In this document: one piece after another, positions 22,388 to 31,887 of the stretch | Layout: each line of letters opens with the position of its first letter | How positions within the stretch are numbered: position 1 is the stretch's first letter | Assembly: GCA_946482635.1 (NCBI GenBank) | Contig: CAMLSG010000011.1 | Span: forward strand, 1 to 47,076 | Length of the DNA stretch: 47,076 bases | Direction of reading: 5' to 3' | Source of the DNA: an uncultured Duganella sp. | GTDB lineage: Bacteria > Pseudomonadota > Gammaproteobacteria > Burkholderiales > Burkholderiaceae | Made by a program: the position numbers and the translations under genes | Notes under the pieces: generated by a model | The model's input: only the letters and a program-made list of their open reading frames with translations | The model's database searches: none | What the model was told of the DNA's origin: nothing

Positions 22388-24816
22388 GGCGTCGTCCTTC
22401 TTGCATTTTCCGCCAGTTGCCCCTGATACTGGTCGCAGCCAAGCTCTCGCAGCAACTGGAGCTGGTCCTCAGTTTCGACGCCTTCGGCAATGACGGTCAT
22501 TTCCAGGCTGCGCGCCATCGCAATGATGGTGCGAATGGCGGTGGCATCCGTGCCATTGTCCATGAAGGATTGGGCAATCTTCAGTTTGTATATAGGAAAT
22601 TCCTTCAACTGCATCAATTGCGAATAGCCGGTTCCGAAATCATCGATCGACACCCGTACACCCAGCTCCCGCAGCGCGCCAAGCTTTTCCGGCACATCCG
22701 AGCCGCCGCGCATGATGGTGTCTTCGGTCAGTTCCAGTTCCAGCCACTGCGGCGCCAGGCCGCTGCCGCGCAACGCATCAGCCACGCTGTCGACAAAATT
22801 CTTGTGCATGAACTGGCCAATCGCAATATTCACGGAAACGACCAGCGCCCCCCCATCTTCCAGCCATTCGCGCGCGCGGCTGCAGGCGCTGCGCAGCACC
22901 CAGCCGCCAATTGCCACCATGAGGCCAGACTCCTGCGCCACGTTCAGAAAATCCTGCGGCAACAGCAAGCCCTGCTCGGGATGACGCCAGCGCAGCAGCG
23001 CCTCCATGCCAACCACTTCGCCACTGGCGATATCGACTTCCGGCTGGTAAGCCAGTTCGAACTGCCCCTCGTCCAGCGCACGCCGCAGGCCCTTTTCCAG
23101 GCTGGCATGCTCGACCACGCGTGCGTTCATTTCCTGCCCAAAGAACTGGTAGCGGTCGCGCCCGGCCTGCTTGGCGTGGTACATCGCGATATCGGCATGT
23201 TTTACCAGGCTGTCGATGTCGGCTCCATCCGACGGGAACATGGCAATGCCGATTGAGGTCGAGACATGCAGCAGGTGCTCGCCCAGCACGTACTCCTGCG
23301 TGATCGCCTGCAGCACCGTCTCGGCCACATGCGCCGCGCGCTCCGGGCCGCCAACCTCCGCCAGCACGATCACGAATTCGTCGCCGCCATGCCGGCTCAC
23401 CGTGTCGACGCTGCGCACGCACTTCAGCAAGCGGGCGGCGACCTCTTTCAGCAAGCGGTCACCAACCGCATGGCCGAGCGTGTCGTTGATCATCTTGAAG
23501 CGGTCCAGGTCGAGGAATAGTACTGCCAGCGAACTCTTGCTGCGGCGCGCTGCCGCCAGCGCCAGGTTGAGGCGGTCGAGCAGCAGCACGCGGTTTGGCA
23601 GGTCGGTCAAGAAATCATGCTCTGCCAGGTGGCGCGTATATTCCTCGGTCCTTTTGCGCTCCGTGATATCGGACAGGCTGCCCATATAATTCGACACCAG
23701 CCCAGCCTGGTCCCGAATCGCTGTCACACTGACCCAGCACGGGAAAATCTCTCCATTCTTGCGACGGGCCCAGGTTTCGCCTTGCCAGTGATCGCTGGCA
23801 TCGACCTGGCTCCATACCTCACGATAGAACGACTCGTCCTGCACGCCGGAGCGATACAGGCTGATCGGCTGACCCAGCAGCTCTTCCGCCGCAAAACCGG
23901 TGGTCTGCGAGTAAGCGCGGTTACTGGCAATGATGTGGCGGCGCCGGTCTGTCAGCACGATGGCATCGCGGCTATTCTCGAACACCTGGGCCGCCAGCCG
24001 TACCGTGCGCTCGGCTTGCTTGCGGTCAGAGATGTCGCGCACGACCACATACAGCAGGTCCGACTGTCCGGGCTGCAGGGCTGTCATCAATACCTCGGCC
24101 CAGAATGCTGTGCCATCGCAATCGGTGAAGCACCATTCGAACCGGCTATTGCCATCGCTAAAGGCGACTGCTTCCCGGCTGGCCACCGCCGTTTCCGACA
24201 GTTCGCCGCCCGGCTGGCGCAGCGGCGAAAAGGTATGCAAGCGGTGGCCTGCCAGGCGTGCCGCTGAGTCGCATTTGAACAGGCGCATGGCAGCGGGATT
24301 AACATCCGCGATCATGCCGTCACGCATGATCAACACGGCATCGCTGGAACGGCCAAACATCAGGGAAAAGTTTTCGCCGACCGCGCGCAGCGCCGATTCA
24401 TCATCCTTGCGCTGGGTGACGTCGACATCCATGCAGACAACCTGCGCCAACTCGCCGTCCTGCCAGACCGGCACCTTGGTCGAATACAACCAGAGGTCGC
24501 GTCCGGAAAAAGCGCGCACACGCCAGTCGCCTAGCGGGCCAGCCTTGCCGCTGCGCCATACCTCTTCCACCATGGCGTCATGCTCATCTTGCCGTTCGGC
24601 GCGCGACATCAGCTCAGCCAGAGGCCGCCCAATCGCCTGCTGCATCGTCAAGCCGGCCAGGCTTGCAAACTGCGAATTGCAGAAAGTCACCTTGCCTTCG
24701 CGGTCCAGGCTGCTGATCGCGACCAGCGGCGTCTGCTCGAGCGCCCCTACCATGCGCGCGATCAAGTCGAGCGCTGCATGGACGGGAGTCAAGTCGGCAG
24801 GCGAGGGAATACTCAT
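22384..24816 (-). CDS. PAS-PAS-PAS-GGDEF-EAL signalling protein with truncated EAL domain
   Basis: 810 residues from the ATG at 24816 (MSIPSPADLTPVHAALDLIAR); the frame opens 29 codons earlier. There is no membrane segment. Three PAS domains run about 25-135, 145-265 and 270-390, the last with a PAC motif (YMGSLSDITERKR). The GGDEF site is intact (RHGGDEF, about 475-481) with an I-site RSVD before it. The EAL domain begins at LRRALDEGQFELAYQPEVD with MEALLRW, but several changes are visible: SVNIAIGQF and KLKIA (about 744-748) where family members have KLKID, and it stops 11 residues after CDQYQG, missing the usual FLFSxPLPxxxFE end. It may be an active cyclase with an impaired phosphodiesterase. 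The truncation point coincides with the start of the ORF6N gene. Confidence 0.9.
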   Translation of the reverse strand: MSIPSPADLTPVHAALDLIARMVGALEQTPLVAISSLDREGKVTFCNSQFASLAGLTMQQAIGRPLAELMSRAERQDEHDAMVEEVWRSGKAGPLGDWRVRAFSGRDLWLYSTKVPVWQDGELAQVVCMDVDVTQRKDDESALRAVGENFSLMFGRSSDAVLIMRDGMIADVNPAAMRLFKCDSAARLAGHRLHTFSPLRQPGGELSETAVASREAVAFSDGNSRFEWCFTDCDGTAFWAEVLMTALQPGQSDLLYVVVRDISDRKQAERTVRLAAQVFENSRDAIVLTDRRRHIIASNRAYSQTTGFAAEELLGQPISLYRSGVQDESFYREVWSQVDASDHWQGETWARRKNGEIFPCWVSVTAIRDQAGLVSNYMGSLSDITERKRTEEYTRHLAEHDFLTDLPNRVLLLDRLNLALAAARRSKSSLAVLFLDLDRFKMINDTLGHAVGDRLLKEVAARLLKCVRSVDTVSRHGGDEFVIVLAEVGGPERAAHVAETVLQAITQEYVLGEHLLHVSTSIGIAMFPSDGADIDSLVKHADIAMYHAKQAGRDRYQFFGQEMNARVVEHASLEKGLRRALDEGQFELAYQPEVDIASGEVVGMEALLRWRHPEQGLLLPQDFLNVAQESGLMVAIGGWVLRSACSRAREWLEDGGALVVSVNIAIGQFMHKNFVDSVADALRGSGLAPQWLELELTEDTIMRGGSDVPEKLGALRELGVRVSIDDFGTGYSQLMQLKEFPIYKLKIAQSFMDNGTDATAIRTIIAMARSLEMTVIAEGVETEDQLQLLRELGCDQYQGQLAENARRTTP

Positions 24817-25017
24817 GCCACATTTTTCGCCTGCTTTGCGCTTTTTCGTTTGCGTTATGTCAAAGGTGCCTGACAAGCGCCACTCCATCCGCACTTTTTG
24901 CATTTCAAGTCGCCGTTTATGCGCTTTATCGCATTTACGTAGCCGCTGGACTTGTTAAAACCTACAGTGTCACCATCGCAATCCGCGCCAGCGGACAACT
25001 TTGATGAAGAGACAATA

Positions 25018-26220
25018 ATGAGCCCACAACCCGTGCACCTGAAATCCCCGAAACGCTGGCGCCTTCCCGTGATCGGCCTGGTTGTACTGGGCCTGGCGGG
25101 CGGTGGCTGGACCGTCATGAAATCGCAGGCCAAGCCGGCAGAAGCGCCAAAGGCAGCGGCCGCCAAGGCGGAGCCTGTGCTGGAACTGGCCAGTGCCGAC
25201 GTGGCCGCCATCGATGCGCGCCCGCTCTCGGTTGGACTCCCCTTGTCGGGTTCACTGATCCCTGTCAACCAGGCCACCATCAAATCAAAAGTATCGGGCC
25301 AGGTGCAGGAAGCCGCGCTGCGCGAGGGCGTTTCGGTGCAGGAAGGCCAGGTGCTGGCCCGCCTCGACCAGGCCGACCTGAAAGCGCGCCTGGCCCAGCA
25401 GCAAGCCATGCTGGAAGAGGCGCAGGCCAAGCTGAGTATGGCCCAGAAAAACGAATACAACGCGAAAGCCCTGCTGTCGCAGAAATTCATCTCGCAGACC
25501 AGCTTCGATACCACCGCCAACGCGGTCGAGCTGGCCCATGCCAATGTCAAATCCGCTTCCGCAATGGTTGAGCTGGCCCGCATCGCGCTGAACGACAGCG
25601 TGATCCGTGCCCCGATCAGCGGGATCATCTCCAAACGTCATGTGCAGGCGGGCGACAAAGTCGCGCCTGACATGCCTGTCTACACCATCGTCGGCCTGCA
25701 GGAGCTGACGCTGGAGGCGCAGGTGCCCACCACCGATATCCCGCGCGTAAAGGTCGGCCAGCAGGTCAGCTTCCAGGTTGACGGCTTCGCCAAGCGCGAG
25801 TTCAGCGGCAAGGTGGCGCGCATCAACCCGACCACGGAAGCCGGCTCGCGCGCCATGCTGGTGTATATCTCGGTGCCGAACGCCGACGGCGTGCTGCGCG
25901 GCGGCATGTTCGCCAAGGGGAATATCACCACAGAACGCACCAAGGAGGCGCCGATGGTGCCGCTGGCGGCATTGCGCGAAGAAGCAGGCAAGCAGGTGGT
26001 CTACCTGGTCGCCAACGGCATCGTCGTGGCACAGCCGGTCAGTCTTGGCCTGCGCAGCGAGGACGTGGGCCTGGCCGAAGTGACCGCGGGACTGGACAAG
26101 GGCGCCAACGTGATCATCTCCAAACTGGAAGGCGTGAAGCCCGGCTCCAAGGTCAAGCTGGCTGCTCCAGCAGGCGCCCCCGCGGCCAAGCCGGCCATGC
26201 TGGCAGCGGCTAAAGGCTAA
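25018..26220 (+). CDS. RND efflux transporter periplasmic adaptor subunit
   Basis: 400 residues from the ATG at 25018, with GAAGAGA before it; an upstream TTG start is open but less likely. One N-terminal membrane helix (LPVIGLVVLGLAGGGWTVM) anchors it in the inner membrane. The order of domains is that of membrane-fusion proteins: barrel-sandwich/lipoyl half (VSGQVQEAALREGVSVQEGQVLARLDQADLKARL), a helical hairpin (LAQQQAMLEEAQAKLSMAQ... FISQTSFDTTANAVELAHANV), second lipoyl half (VIRAPISGIISKRHVQAGDKV) and a beta-barrel. It links the pump at 26232 to an outer-membrane channel not present here. Eleven bases separate it from the pump gene. Confidence 0.95.
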   Translation: MSPQPVHLKSPKRWRLPVIGLVVLGLAGGGWTVMKSQAKPAEAPKAAAAKAEPVLELASADVAAIDARPLSVGLPLSGSLIPVNQATIKSKVSGQVQEAALREGVSVQEGQVLARLDQADLKARLAQQQAMLEEAQAKLSMAQKNEYNAKALLSQKFISQTSFDTTANAVELAHANVKSASAMVELARIALNDSVIRAPISGIISKRHVQAGDKVAPDMPVYTIVGLQELTLEAQVPTTDIPRVKVGQQVSFQVDGFAKREFSGKVARINPTTEAGSRAMLVYISVPNADGVLRGGMFAKGNITTERTKEAPMVPLAALREEAGKQVVYLVANGIVVAQPVSLGLRSEDVGLAEVTAGLDKGANVIISKLEGVKPGSKVKLAAPAGAPAAKPAMLAAAKG

Positions 26221-26231
26221 GGGGCGGCGCC

Positions 26232-29200
26232 ATGTGGATCACTAAAATCTCGATCCGCCAGCCGGTCTTTGCCACCATGGTGATGGTGGCGCTGATGGTG
26301 CTTGGCATCTTCTCCTACAAAGGCCTCGGCGTGGAATCCATGCCGAATGTTTCCTTCCCATTTGCCGCGATCGAAGTGGTGTATCCGGGCGCTTCGCCGG
26401 AAGCGGTGGAAAACGACATCACCCGACCGATCGAAGACATCGTCAATACCGTGTCCGGCGTCAAAACCATCCGCGCCAATTCGTGGGAAGGCAAGGCCGG
26501 CGTCTATGTCGAATTCGAACTGTCCACCAATATGGACAAGGCGATGCAGGACATGCGCGACAAGATTGCGCTGGTGCGTCCCAAATTCCCGCGCGAGGCG
26601 AAAGAGCCCTTCATCGCCCGTGCCGAAGGCGAGAACGACCAGCCTATCGTCAGCCTGTCGTTCTCCTCCGACAAGCGCAGCCTGCGCGAACTGTCCACCA
26701 TGACCGACCAGATCCTGGCCAAGCGCTTCCAGGGCGTGCCGGGCGTGGGCCAGGTGCGCGTGTTCGGCACCACCAAGCGCCAGATGCTGGTCAGCCTGCG
26801 GCCCGCCGACATGCGCGCGCAAGGCGTCGGCGTGGACGAGGTGATGCGCGCCATCCAGAACACCAACGCCAACCTGCCTGCCGGCCGCCTGAGTGCCGAC
26901 GTCACCGAAACCCTGGTGCGCGTGGAAGGCAAGCTGAAAGAGGCGCAGGAATTCAACAAGATCATCGTGGCGCGCCGCGCCAACGGCCCGGTCTACCTGG
27001 ACCAGGTGGCCGACGTGATCGACGGCGAGGCCGAAGAACAGTCGATCTCGCGCGTCAATGGCAAGCGCGCCGTGTCGCTGGATATCACCAAGGTGCAGGA
27101 TGCCAACGTGGTCGAAGTCGGCAACGGCATCCTGAACGTGGTGGAGAACCTGCGCAAGACGCTGCCGGACGACATCAAGATCAAGGTACTGGATTCGCAG
27201 TCCGAGCGCGTGCAGTCGCAATTGGATAACGTGAAGCGCACCATCATTGAAGGCGCGATCCTGACCATGGTGATCGTGTTCTTCTTCCTGCACTCGTGGC
27301 GCTCGACCATCATCACCGGTTTGACGCTGCCGATTTCGGTGCTGGCCTCCTTCATCGCCATGAAAGCCTTCGGCTTCACGCTCAACTTCCTGACGCTGAT
27401 GGCGCTGTCCCTGTGCATTGGGCTGCTGATCGACGACGCCATCGTGGTGCGTGAGAACATCGTGCGCCATCTTGGCTTCGGCAAGCATCACCGCAAGGCC
27501 GCAGAAGACGGCACCAACGAAATCGGCATCGCGGTGATGGCGACCACCTTTGCGATTGTCGCTGTGTTCGTGCCGGTGGCCTTCATGGACGGTATTATCG
27601 GCCGCTTCTTCCTGCAGTTCGGCGTGACCGTGACGGTGGCGGTATTGGTATCGCTGTTCGTCTCCTTCACGCTGGACCCGATGCTGTCTTCGGTATGGCA
27701 TGACCCGGTGAAGGACCGCTTCAAATACCTGCCGTGGCTGGGCCGCATCATGGAAAAGGTCGAGCACGGCGTGGAGAAGGTTCACAAGCTGTATGGCAAG
27801 GTGCTGGCCTTCGCGCTGAAGTGGCGCAAACTGACGCTGGTCACCGCTTTCGGCCTGTTCGCGGGCAGCCTGATGCTCGTGCCGATGATTGGCGGCGAGA
27901 TGTTCCCTGAAACCGATCAGGGACAGGTCGTCCTGCAGCTCAAGGTGCCGGTCGGCTCCAGCCTGGAGTACAACGACGCGAAAGTGAAGCAGGTCGAAGC
28001 GGCGCTGAAGGAGTTCCCGGAGATCGACGCCATCACGGCCAACGTCGGCGATCCTGCCGGCCGCCACATCTCCTTCCTGCGCATCAAGCTGACCGACGTC
28101 AAGAAGACGCACCGCCAGTCGCAGCAAAAGCTGGAAGGCGCGATCCGCAAACGCATCGAACGCATTCCGGGCATTACCCTGTCGGTGGGCCAGAAGCCGA
28201 TCTTCATCGCCATCCTCGGCACCGACGAAGCCAAGCTGGAACAGACTGCGCAGACGCTGATGGCCAAGATGCGCAAGATCAAGGGCGTGGCCGACCTGGA
28301 ATACAGCCAGGAAGGCGCCAACCCGTCGACGCTGATCAAGATCAATAACGAACTGGCCAGCGACCTGGGGCTGAGCGTGCAGCAGATCGGCAGCGCCATG
28401 CGCCCATTCGTGGCGGGCGACACGGCCAGCTACTGGCTGGCAGCCGATGGCCAGAACTACGAGGTCAACGTGCAGCTGCCGAAATCGGGCCGCCAGCGCA
28501 TCGCCGACCTGGCCGACCTGTCGCTCACTTCCAGCAAGATTGGCCCGGACGGCAATCCCCTGATGGTGCCGCTGCGCCAGGTGGTGGACTTCGTGCCCGG
28601 CTTCAGCCCGCAGGTGCTGAAGCGCCAGGCCTTGCAGCGCCGCGTGGCGATCTACGCCGCTACCGAAGGCCGGCCGGCCGGCGACGTCGATGCCGACGTG
28701 AAGAAAGCGATGGACTCGATGACGCTGCCGGACGGCGTGCGCTTCGACGTGGCCGGCAATGCACAGCAGATGGCGGAAACCATGAACGGCGCCATCACCG
28801 CGCTGGGCATTGCAGTGGTATTCATCTACATCGTGCTGGCCTCGCAGTTCGGCAGCTTCCTGCAGCCGATTGCGATCATGGTATCGCTGCCGATGTCGCT
28901 GATCGGGGTGCTGGTGGCACTGCTGGCGACCGGCTCCACGCTGAACGTTTTTTCGGTAATCGGCGTGATCATGCTGATGGGCCTCGTGACCAAGAACGCG
29001 ATCCTGCTGGTGGACTTCACCAACCACGGCCAGCGCGACGGCATGAGCCAGCACGACGCCATCATGGCCGCCGGCCAGGTGCGCCTGCGCCCAATCCTGA
29101 TGACGACCCTGGCGATGATCTTCGGCATGCTGCCGATGGCAATCGGCCTCGGCGACGGTGGAGAAACCCAGGCGCCGATGGGCCGCGCCGTGATCGGCGG

Positions 29201-29354
29201 TGTGATCACCTCAACCCTGCTGACCCTGGTGGTGGTACCGGTGGCCTATACCTACCTCGACAGCTTCGGCAAGCGCGCCAGGCGCTGGCTGCGCCGCGGC
29301 CACCAGGACGACGTGCCGGCCGCCGAAAAATCCGGCGTAGCGGAAGCTGCATAA
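26232..29354 (+). CDS. RND efflux transporter permease (HAE1-type)
   Basis: 1040 residues, typical of proton-driven drug/solute exporters of the AcrB/MdtB class. Twelve membrane segments with two large periplasmic loops can be traced. The proton-relay aspartates are D401 and D402 in [14 protein letters not shown], matching AcrB D407/D408. Other hallmarks are [18 protein letters not shown] in the first pore loop, MFPETDQGQ at the second half and [17 protein letters not shown] near TM10. Substrates cannot be read from sequence. It follows its adaptor by 11 bases; no outer-membrane factor follows, so it likely uses a TolC-like protein encoded elsewhere. A GC-rich stem-loop lies after its stop. 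Confidence 0.96.
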   Translation: MWITKISIRQPVFATMVMVALMVLGIFSYKGLGVESMPNVSFPFAAIEVVYPGASPEAVENDITRPIEDIVNTVSGVKTIRANSWEGKAGVYVEFELSTNMDKAMQDMRDKIALVRPKFPREAKEPFIARAEGENDQPIVSLSFSSDKRSLRELSTMTDQILAKRFQGVPGVGQVRVFGTTKRQMLVSLRPADMRAQGVGVDEVMRAIQNTNANLPAGRLSADVTETLVRVEGKLKEAQEFNKIIVARRANGPVYLDQVADVIDGEAEEQSISRVNGKRAVSLDITKVQDANVVEVGNGILNVVENLRKTLPDDIKIKVLDSQSERVQSQLDNVKRTIIEGAILTMVIVFFFLHSWRSTIITGLTLPISVLASFIAMKAFGFTLNFLTLMALSLCIGLLIDDAIVVRENIVRHLGFGKHHRKAAEDGTNEIGIAVMATTFAIVAVFVPVAFMDGIIGRFFLQFGVTVTVAVLVSLFVSFTLDPMLSSVWHDPVKDRFKYLPWLGRIMEKVEHGVEKVHKLYGKVLAFALKWRKLTLVTAFGLFAGSLMLVPMIGGEMFPETDQGQVVLQLKVPVGSSLEYNDAKVKQVEAALKEFPEIDAITANVGDPAGRHISFLRIKLTDVKKTHRQSQQKLEGAIRKRIERIPGITLSVGQKPIFIAILGTDEAKLEQTAQTLMAKMRKIKGVADLEYSQEGANPSTLIKINNELASDLGLSVQQIGSAMRPFVAGDTASYWLAADGQNYEVNVQLPKSGRQRIADLADLSLTSSKIGPDGNPLMVPLRQVVDFVPGFSPQVLKRQALQRRVAIYAATEGRPAGDVDADVKKAMDSMTLPDGVRFDVAGNAQQMAETMNGAITALGIAVVFIYIVLASQFGSFLQPIAIMVSLPMSLIGVLVALLATGSTLNVFSVIGVIMLMGLVTKNAILLVDFTNHGQRDGMSQHDAIMAAGQVRLRPILMTTLAMIFGMLPMAIGLGDGGETQAPMGRAVIGGVITSTLLTLVVVPVAYTYLDSFGKRARRWLRRGHQDDVPAAEKSGVAEAA

Positions 29355-29370
29355 TAAAGGTCGCCTTACC

Positions 29371-29392
29371 CGTCCCCGCATTGGCGGGGACG
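29371..29392. terminator. GC-rich stem-loop between convergent genes
   Basis: CGTCCCCGC and GCGGGGACG form a perfect 9-bp stem with a 4-base loop in the 51-bp gap between the RND pump and the secreted SH3 protein. No U-tract follows on either strand, so it is either a weak bidirectional terminator or a copy of a dispersed GC-rich palindrome. Confidence 0.5.
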
Positions 29393-29405
29393 ATACGGCG
29401 GCCCA

Positions 29406-30755
29406 TCATTTTCCGCGGTTCGGCTCCACCAGTTCTTTCCATCCCTTGCCTTGACGGCCAAGGATCCAATACCTGTTGGATTCATAAAAACCTTCGCGCA
29501 GCACGAGTTCTGGTTTGCCATCCTGGTTGACATCGGCATAGGTCAAAAAGTCCAGCGTGGTGCCCTCGCCCTCTGCCGAAGCCTTCCTGAATACCTGGTG
29601 CGTGACCTCGTATTTGCCCTGGCTGTTCGCTTCCATCACCAGCAGCAATGTATAGATGCGGAAAACCAGGACCTCTTGTTCAGGCTTCTCGGGAGGAATT
29701 TCCAGGTTGGCCGTCATCACCAGCAGCGGTGCCGCGCCATCCTGGCCAGGAACGGCCTTGATCACGACGTTCTGGCTGTCCAGGATGCGGGCAATATCCG
29801 CCCTTTGCACGTTCTTCGATTTCAGCACGGACCGCGCCAACTCCAGCGCCGCTTTTTGCTGGCCTGGGCTGACCGCCAGTTCGCCGTCCGGCTGCCTCTC
29901 AGTGAGCGTAAAGTTCGCCAACAGCCCGCTCTCGTCCTGCGCCTTGGCAGCGACACGCCTGATGGTGGCCATCGGCTCCTCCAGCTCATCGCTGAATCGC
30001 TGCACGAGCGCCATGCCTTCGACGCCGCCACGCTTGTAGAAATGATAGGCCCGGCCCGGTGCAAAATAGCGCGCCACGTATTTGCGGTAGGCTTTGCCGT
30101 ACTCTTCACCGCTACCGGCAATCGCGGGAAAGGTGAACAATTTGCCGCCATCCAGCCGCGCGATCGGCCTCATCGAACCGTTACTTGCGATGAAGAGCAC
30201 TTTCGGTTCATCGCTTCCTTGCGCCACCGTGGGCGAACGCAGTGCTGCCAGGCGCGCTTCCAGCTTGCGCACCGTCTCTGCATCGCCGGCCTGTCGCAAG
30301 ACCTGCAAAACGGTTTCATGGTTGCGCTCATCCACCGGATCCAGGGCAAGCACGCGCTCTGCCTGCGTGCGCAATCCGGCCACATTGCCCGGTGCGATGG
30401 CATGCAATGCGGCGAGCGCACCCTCGAGCGTGGGCAATTCGGAACCCTGCAGGTTGGCACGCATCCATCCCTGAAAGCCGCCTGACGCCAGGATATCCAC
30501 CTTCAGCCAGCCATCTTGCTGGCACAACACATCAATCCGGGTTGCAATTGGCACATATGCCAGCAAGTCGGCAGTCGCCGAGGGCGCGGCGCGGACGGCG
30601 GCCGAGCTTGCGATCACATAAGCCGGCGTGGGGTTCGGGTTATCGGGCTGCGCCGCACACTGTTGCGTGGGCGACGCAGCTTCGGCGGCGGATAGCGGGG
30701 AATGGGTACAGAAGGCGGTAACAAGAATGCTGGTTGCGAATAAGCTTCGTTTCAT
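29406..30755 (-). CDS. Secreted SH3-domain protein of unknown function
   Basis: 449 residues with a Sec signal peptide (MKRSLFATSILVTAFCTHSPLSAAEA). Residues about 45-105 form a bacterial SH3 domain (YVIASSAAVRAAPSATADLLAYVPIATRIDVLCQQDGWLKVDI... GWMRANL), which often binds cell-wall peptides. A helical stretch with TPR-like spacing follows (LRTQAERVLALDPVDERNHETVLQVLRQAGDAETVRKLEARLAAL). The C-terminus has a calcium-loop-like DVNQDGKPELVLREGF of the FG-GAP/VCBS type. No known family fits the whole protein. Its ATG overlaps the stop of the small gene upstream (TAATG), so translation is coupled. Periplasmic or envelope-surface location is expected. Confidence 0.7.
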   Translation of the reverse strand: MKRSLFATSILVTAFCTHSPLSAAEAASPTQQCAAQPDNPNPTPAYVIASSAAVRAAPSATADLLAYVPIATRIDVLCQQDGWLKVDILASGGFQGWMRANLQGSELPTLEGALAALHAIAPGNVAGLRTQAERVLALDPVDERNHETVLQVLRQAGDAETVRKLEARLAALRSPTVAQGSDEPKVLFIASNGSMRPIARLDGGKLFTFPAIAGSGEEYGKAYRKYVARYFAPGRAYHFYKRGGVEGMALVQRFSDELEEPMATIRRVAAKAQDESGLLANFTLTERQPDGELAVSPGQQKAALELARSVLKSKNVQRADIARILDSQNVVIKAVPGQDGAAPLLVMTANLEIPPEKPEQEVLVFRIYTLLLVMEANSQGKYEVTHQVFRKASAEGEGTTLDFLTYADVNQDGKPELVLREGFYESNRYWILGRQGKGWKELVEPNRGK

Positions 30756-30928
30756 TAGTCCGGTGAGGTCAAGTCCGATTCTGCAGTTTCAAAGCCGGCT
30801 TCGTCGGCCGTCTGCTCGGTCGGAGGGCGGTTTTTTGCGTCCAGCTTGCGCTGGGCTTTTTCTTCTGCCTTGCGTTTCTTTTCCAACTCACGCTGCCGTT
30901 TTTCGTACTGGAAATTTGTCTTCGCCAT
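30755..30928 (-). CDS. Small highly charged protein (57 aa)
   Basis: 57 residues starting MAKTNFQYEKRQRELEKKRK. The ATG at 30928 has a strong AGGAGGAG ribosome site seven bases upstream. About 35 residues form one lysine/glutamate-rich amphipathic helix (coiled coil), followed by an acidic tail. Similar small Lys/Glu-rich proteins are common in Burkholderiales and are of unknown function, with RNA or ribosome association a guess only. Its stop TAA overlaps the ATG of the SH3 protein (TAATG), so the two are translationally coupled. Confidence 0.75.
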   Translation of the reverse strand: MAKTNFQYEKRQRELEKKRKAEEKAQRKLDAKNRPPTEQTADEAGFETAESDLTSPD

Positions 30929-30984
30929 GGTTTGCTCCTCCTAAGCCTCACGGTAAGCCGATTGGCGATACTGCGCAAACAAAA

Positions 30985-31887
30985 TTATCCGCGTGGATGA
31001 TGTAGCGCATGAATCTGCTTCAAACGCTCGCGGGCTACGTGGGTATAGATCTGTGTTGTAGAAATGTCAGAGTGGCCTAACAGCAACTGTACCACGCGCA
31101 AGTCGGCACCATGGTTCAGCAGGTGCGTGGCGAACGCGTGCCGCAAGGTGTGCGGGGACAGCGGCGCCGTAATGCCGGCCTTGAGTGCGTGCTTTTTCAC
31201 CACGACCCAGAACATTTGCCGGGTCATTGGTCCGCCGCGGCCGGTAATGAACAGCGCATCGTCCTGCTGGCCATCGAGGATCACGCCACGCGCCTCGCGC
31301 AGGTAGCGCTCAATCCACAAACGCGCCTGCTCGCCGAACGGTACCAGGCGGGTCTTGGCGCCTTTGCCGGTGATGCGCAGCACGCCATCGTTCATGCTCA
31401 GTTCCAGCGTCTTCAGGGCAACCAGCTCCGACACCCGCAGGCCGCTGGCATACATCAGTTCCAGCATGGTGCGGTCGCGCATGCCAAGCGGCGTGCGCAA
31501 GTCGGGCGCGGCCAGCAGCGCTTCCACCTGTGCTTCGCTCAGGGTGTGGACAAAGCGCAGCGGCTGCTTGGCCGAGGCCATGCGCAGGCATGGGTCTTCC
31601 GAGATATGGCGCTGGCGCAGCGCAAGCTGGTAGAAACGCTTCAGTGCAGACAGGCGGCGGTTGGCCGAACTGGCCTTGGTGTCTTCATGGCGCGCCGCGA
31701 AGTAGGCTTGCAGGTCGGCGGTGCCGGCGCTGTGCAGGCTGGCGACGGCGGGACGTGCCGTTTCCAGCCATTTGGCAAAGGCGGTCAGGTCGCGCCGGTA
31801 GGCATCGAGGGAGTTTTTGGACAGTCCGTCTTCCAGCCACAGGCTGTCGCAGAACTCGTCGATCAGAGCAAGGTTGCCTGCTGCCAT
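30985..31887 (-). CDS. xerD: Site-specific tyrosine recombinase XerD
   Basis: 300 residues. With XerC it resolves chromosome dimers at dif, under FtsK control. The N-terminal SAM-like core-binding domain is LIDEFCDSLWLEDGLSKNSLDAYRRDLTAFAKWL. The catalytic set is complete: R151, K175, H246, R249, H272 and the nucleophile Y281 (HTLRHAFATHLL, GHSDISTTQIYTHV). The length and IDEFCDSLWLEDGLS opening favour XerD over XerC. Its first 25 bases overlap the 3' end of the methyltransferase gene upstream, so it is probably cotranscribed. A housekeeping gene, not a sign of an integron. Confidence 0.95.
   Translation of the reverse strand: MAAGNLALIDEFCDSLWLEDGLSKNSLDAYRRDLTAFAKWLETARPAVASLHSAGTADLQAYFAARHEDTKASSANRRLSALKRFYQLALRQRHISEDPCLRMASAKQPLRFVHTLSEAQVEALLAAPDLRTPLGMRDRTMLELMYASGLRVSELVALKTLELSMNDGVLRITGKGAKTRLVPFGEQARLWIERYLREARGVILDGQQDDALFITGRGGPMTRQMFWVVVKKHALKAGITAPLSPHTLRHAFATHLLNHGADLRVVQLLLGHSDISTTQIYTHVARERLKQIHALHHPRG

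Noticed and set aside
26217..29054. 945-codon open frame on the minus strand
   Set aside because: It lies wholly antisense to the RND pump, whose motifs are all intact; the product is a His/Gln/Arg-rich mirror frame typical of GC-rich DNA.
30985..31887. Tyrosine recombinase as sign of an integrative element
   Set aside because: The protein is a standard housekeeping XerD with its usual length; no attachment repeats or cargo genes surround it.
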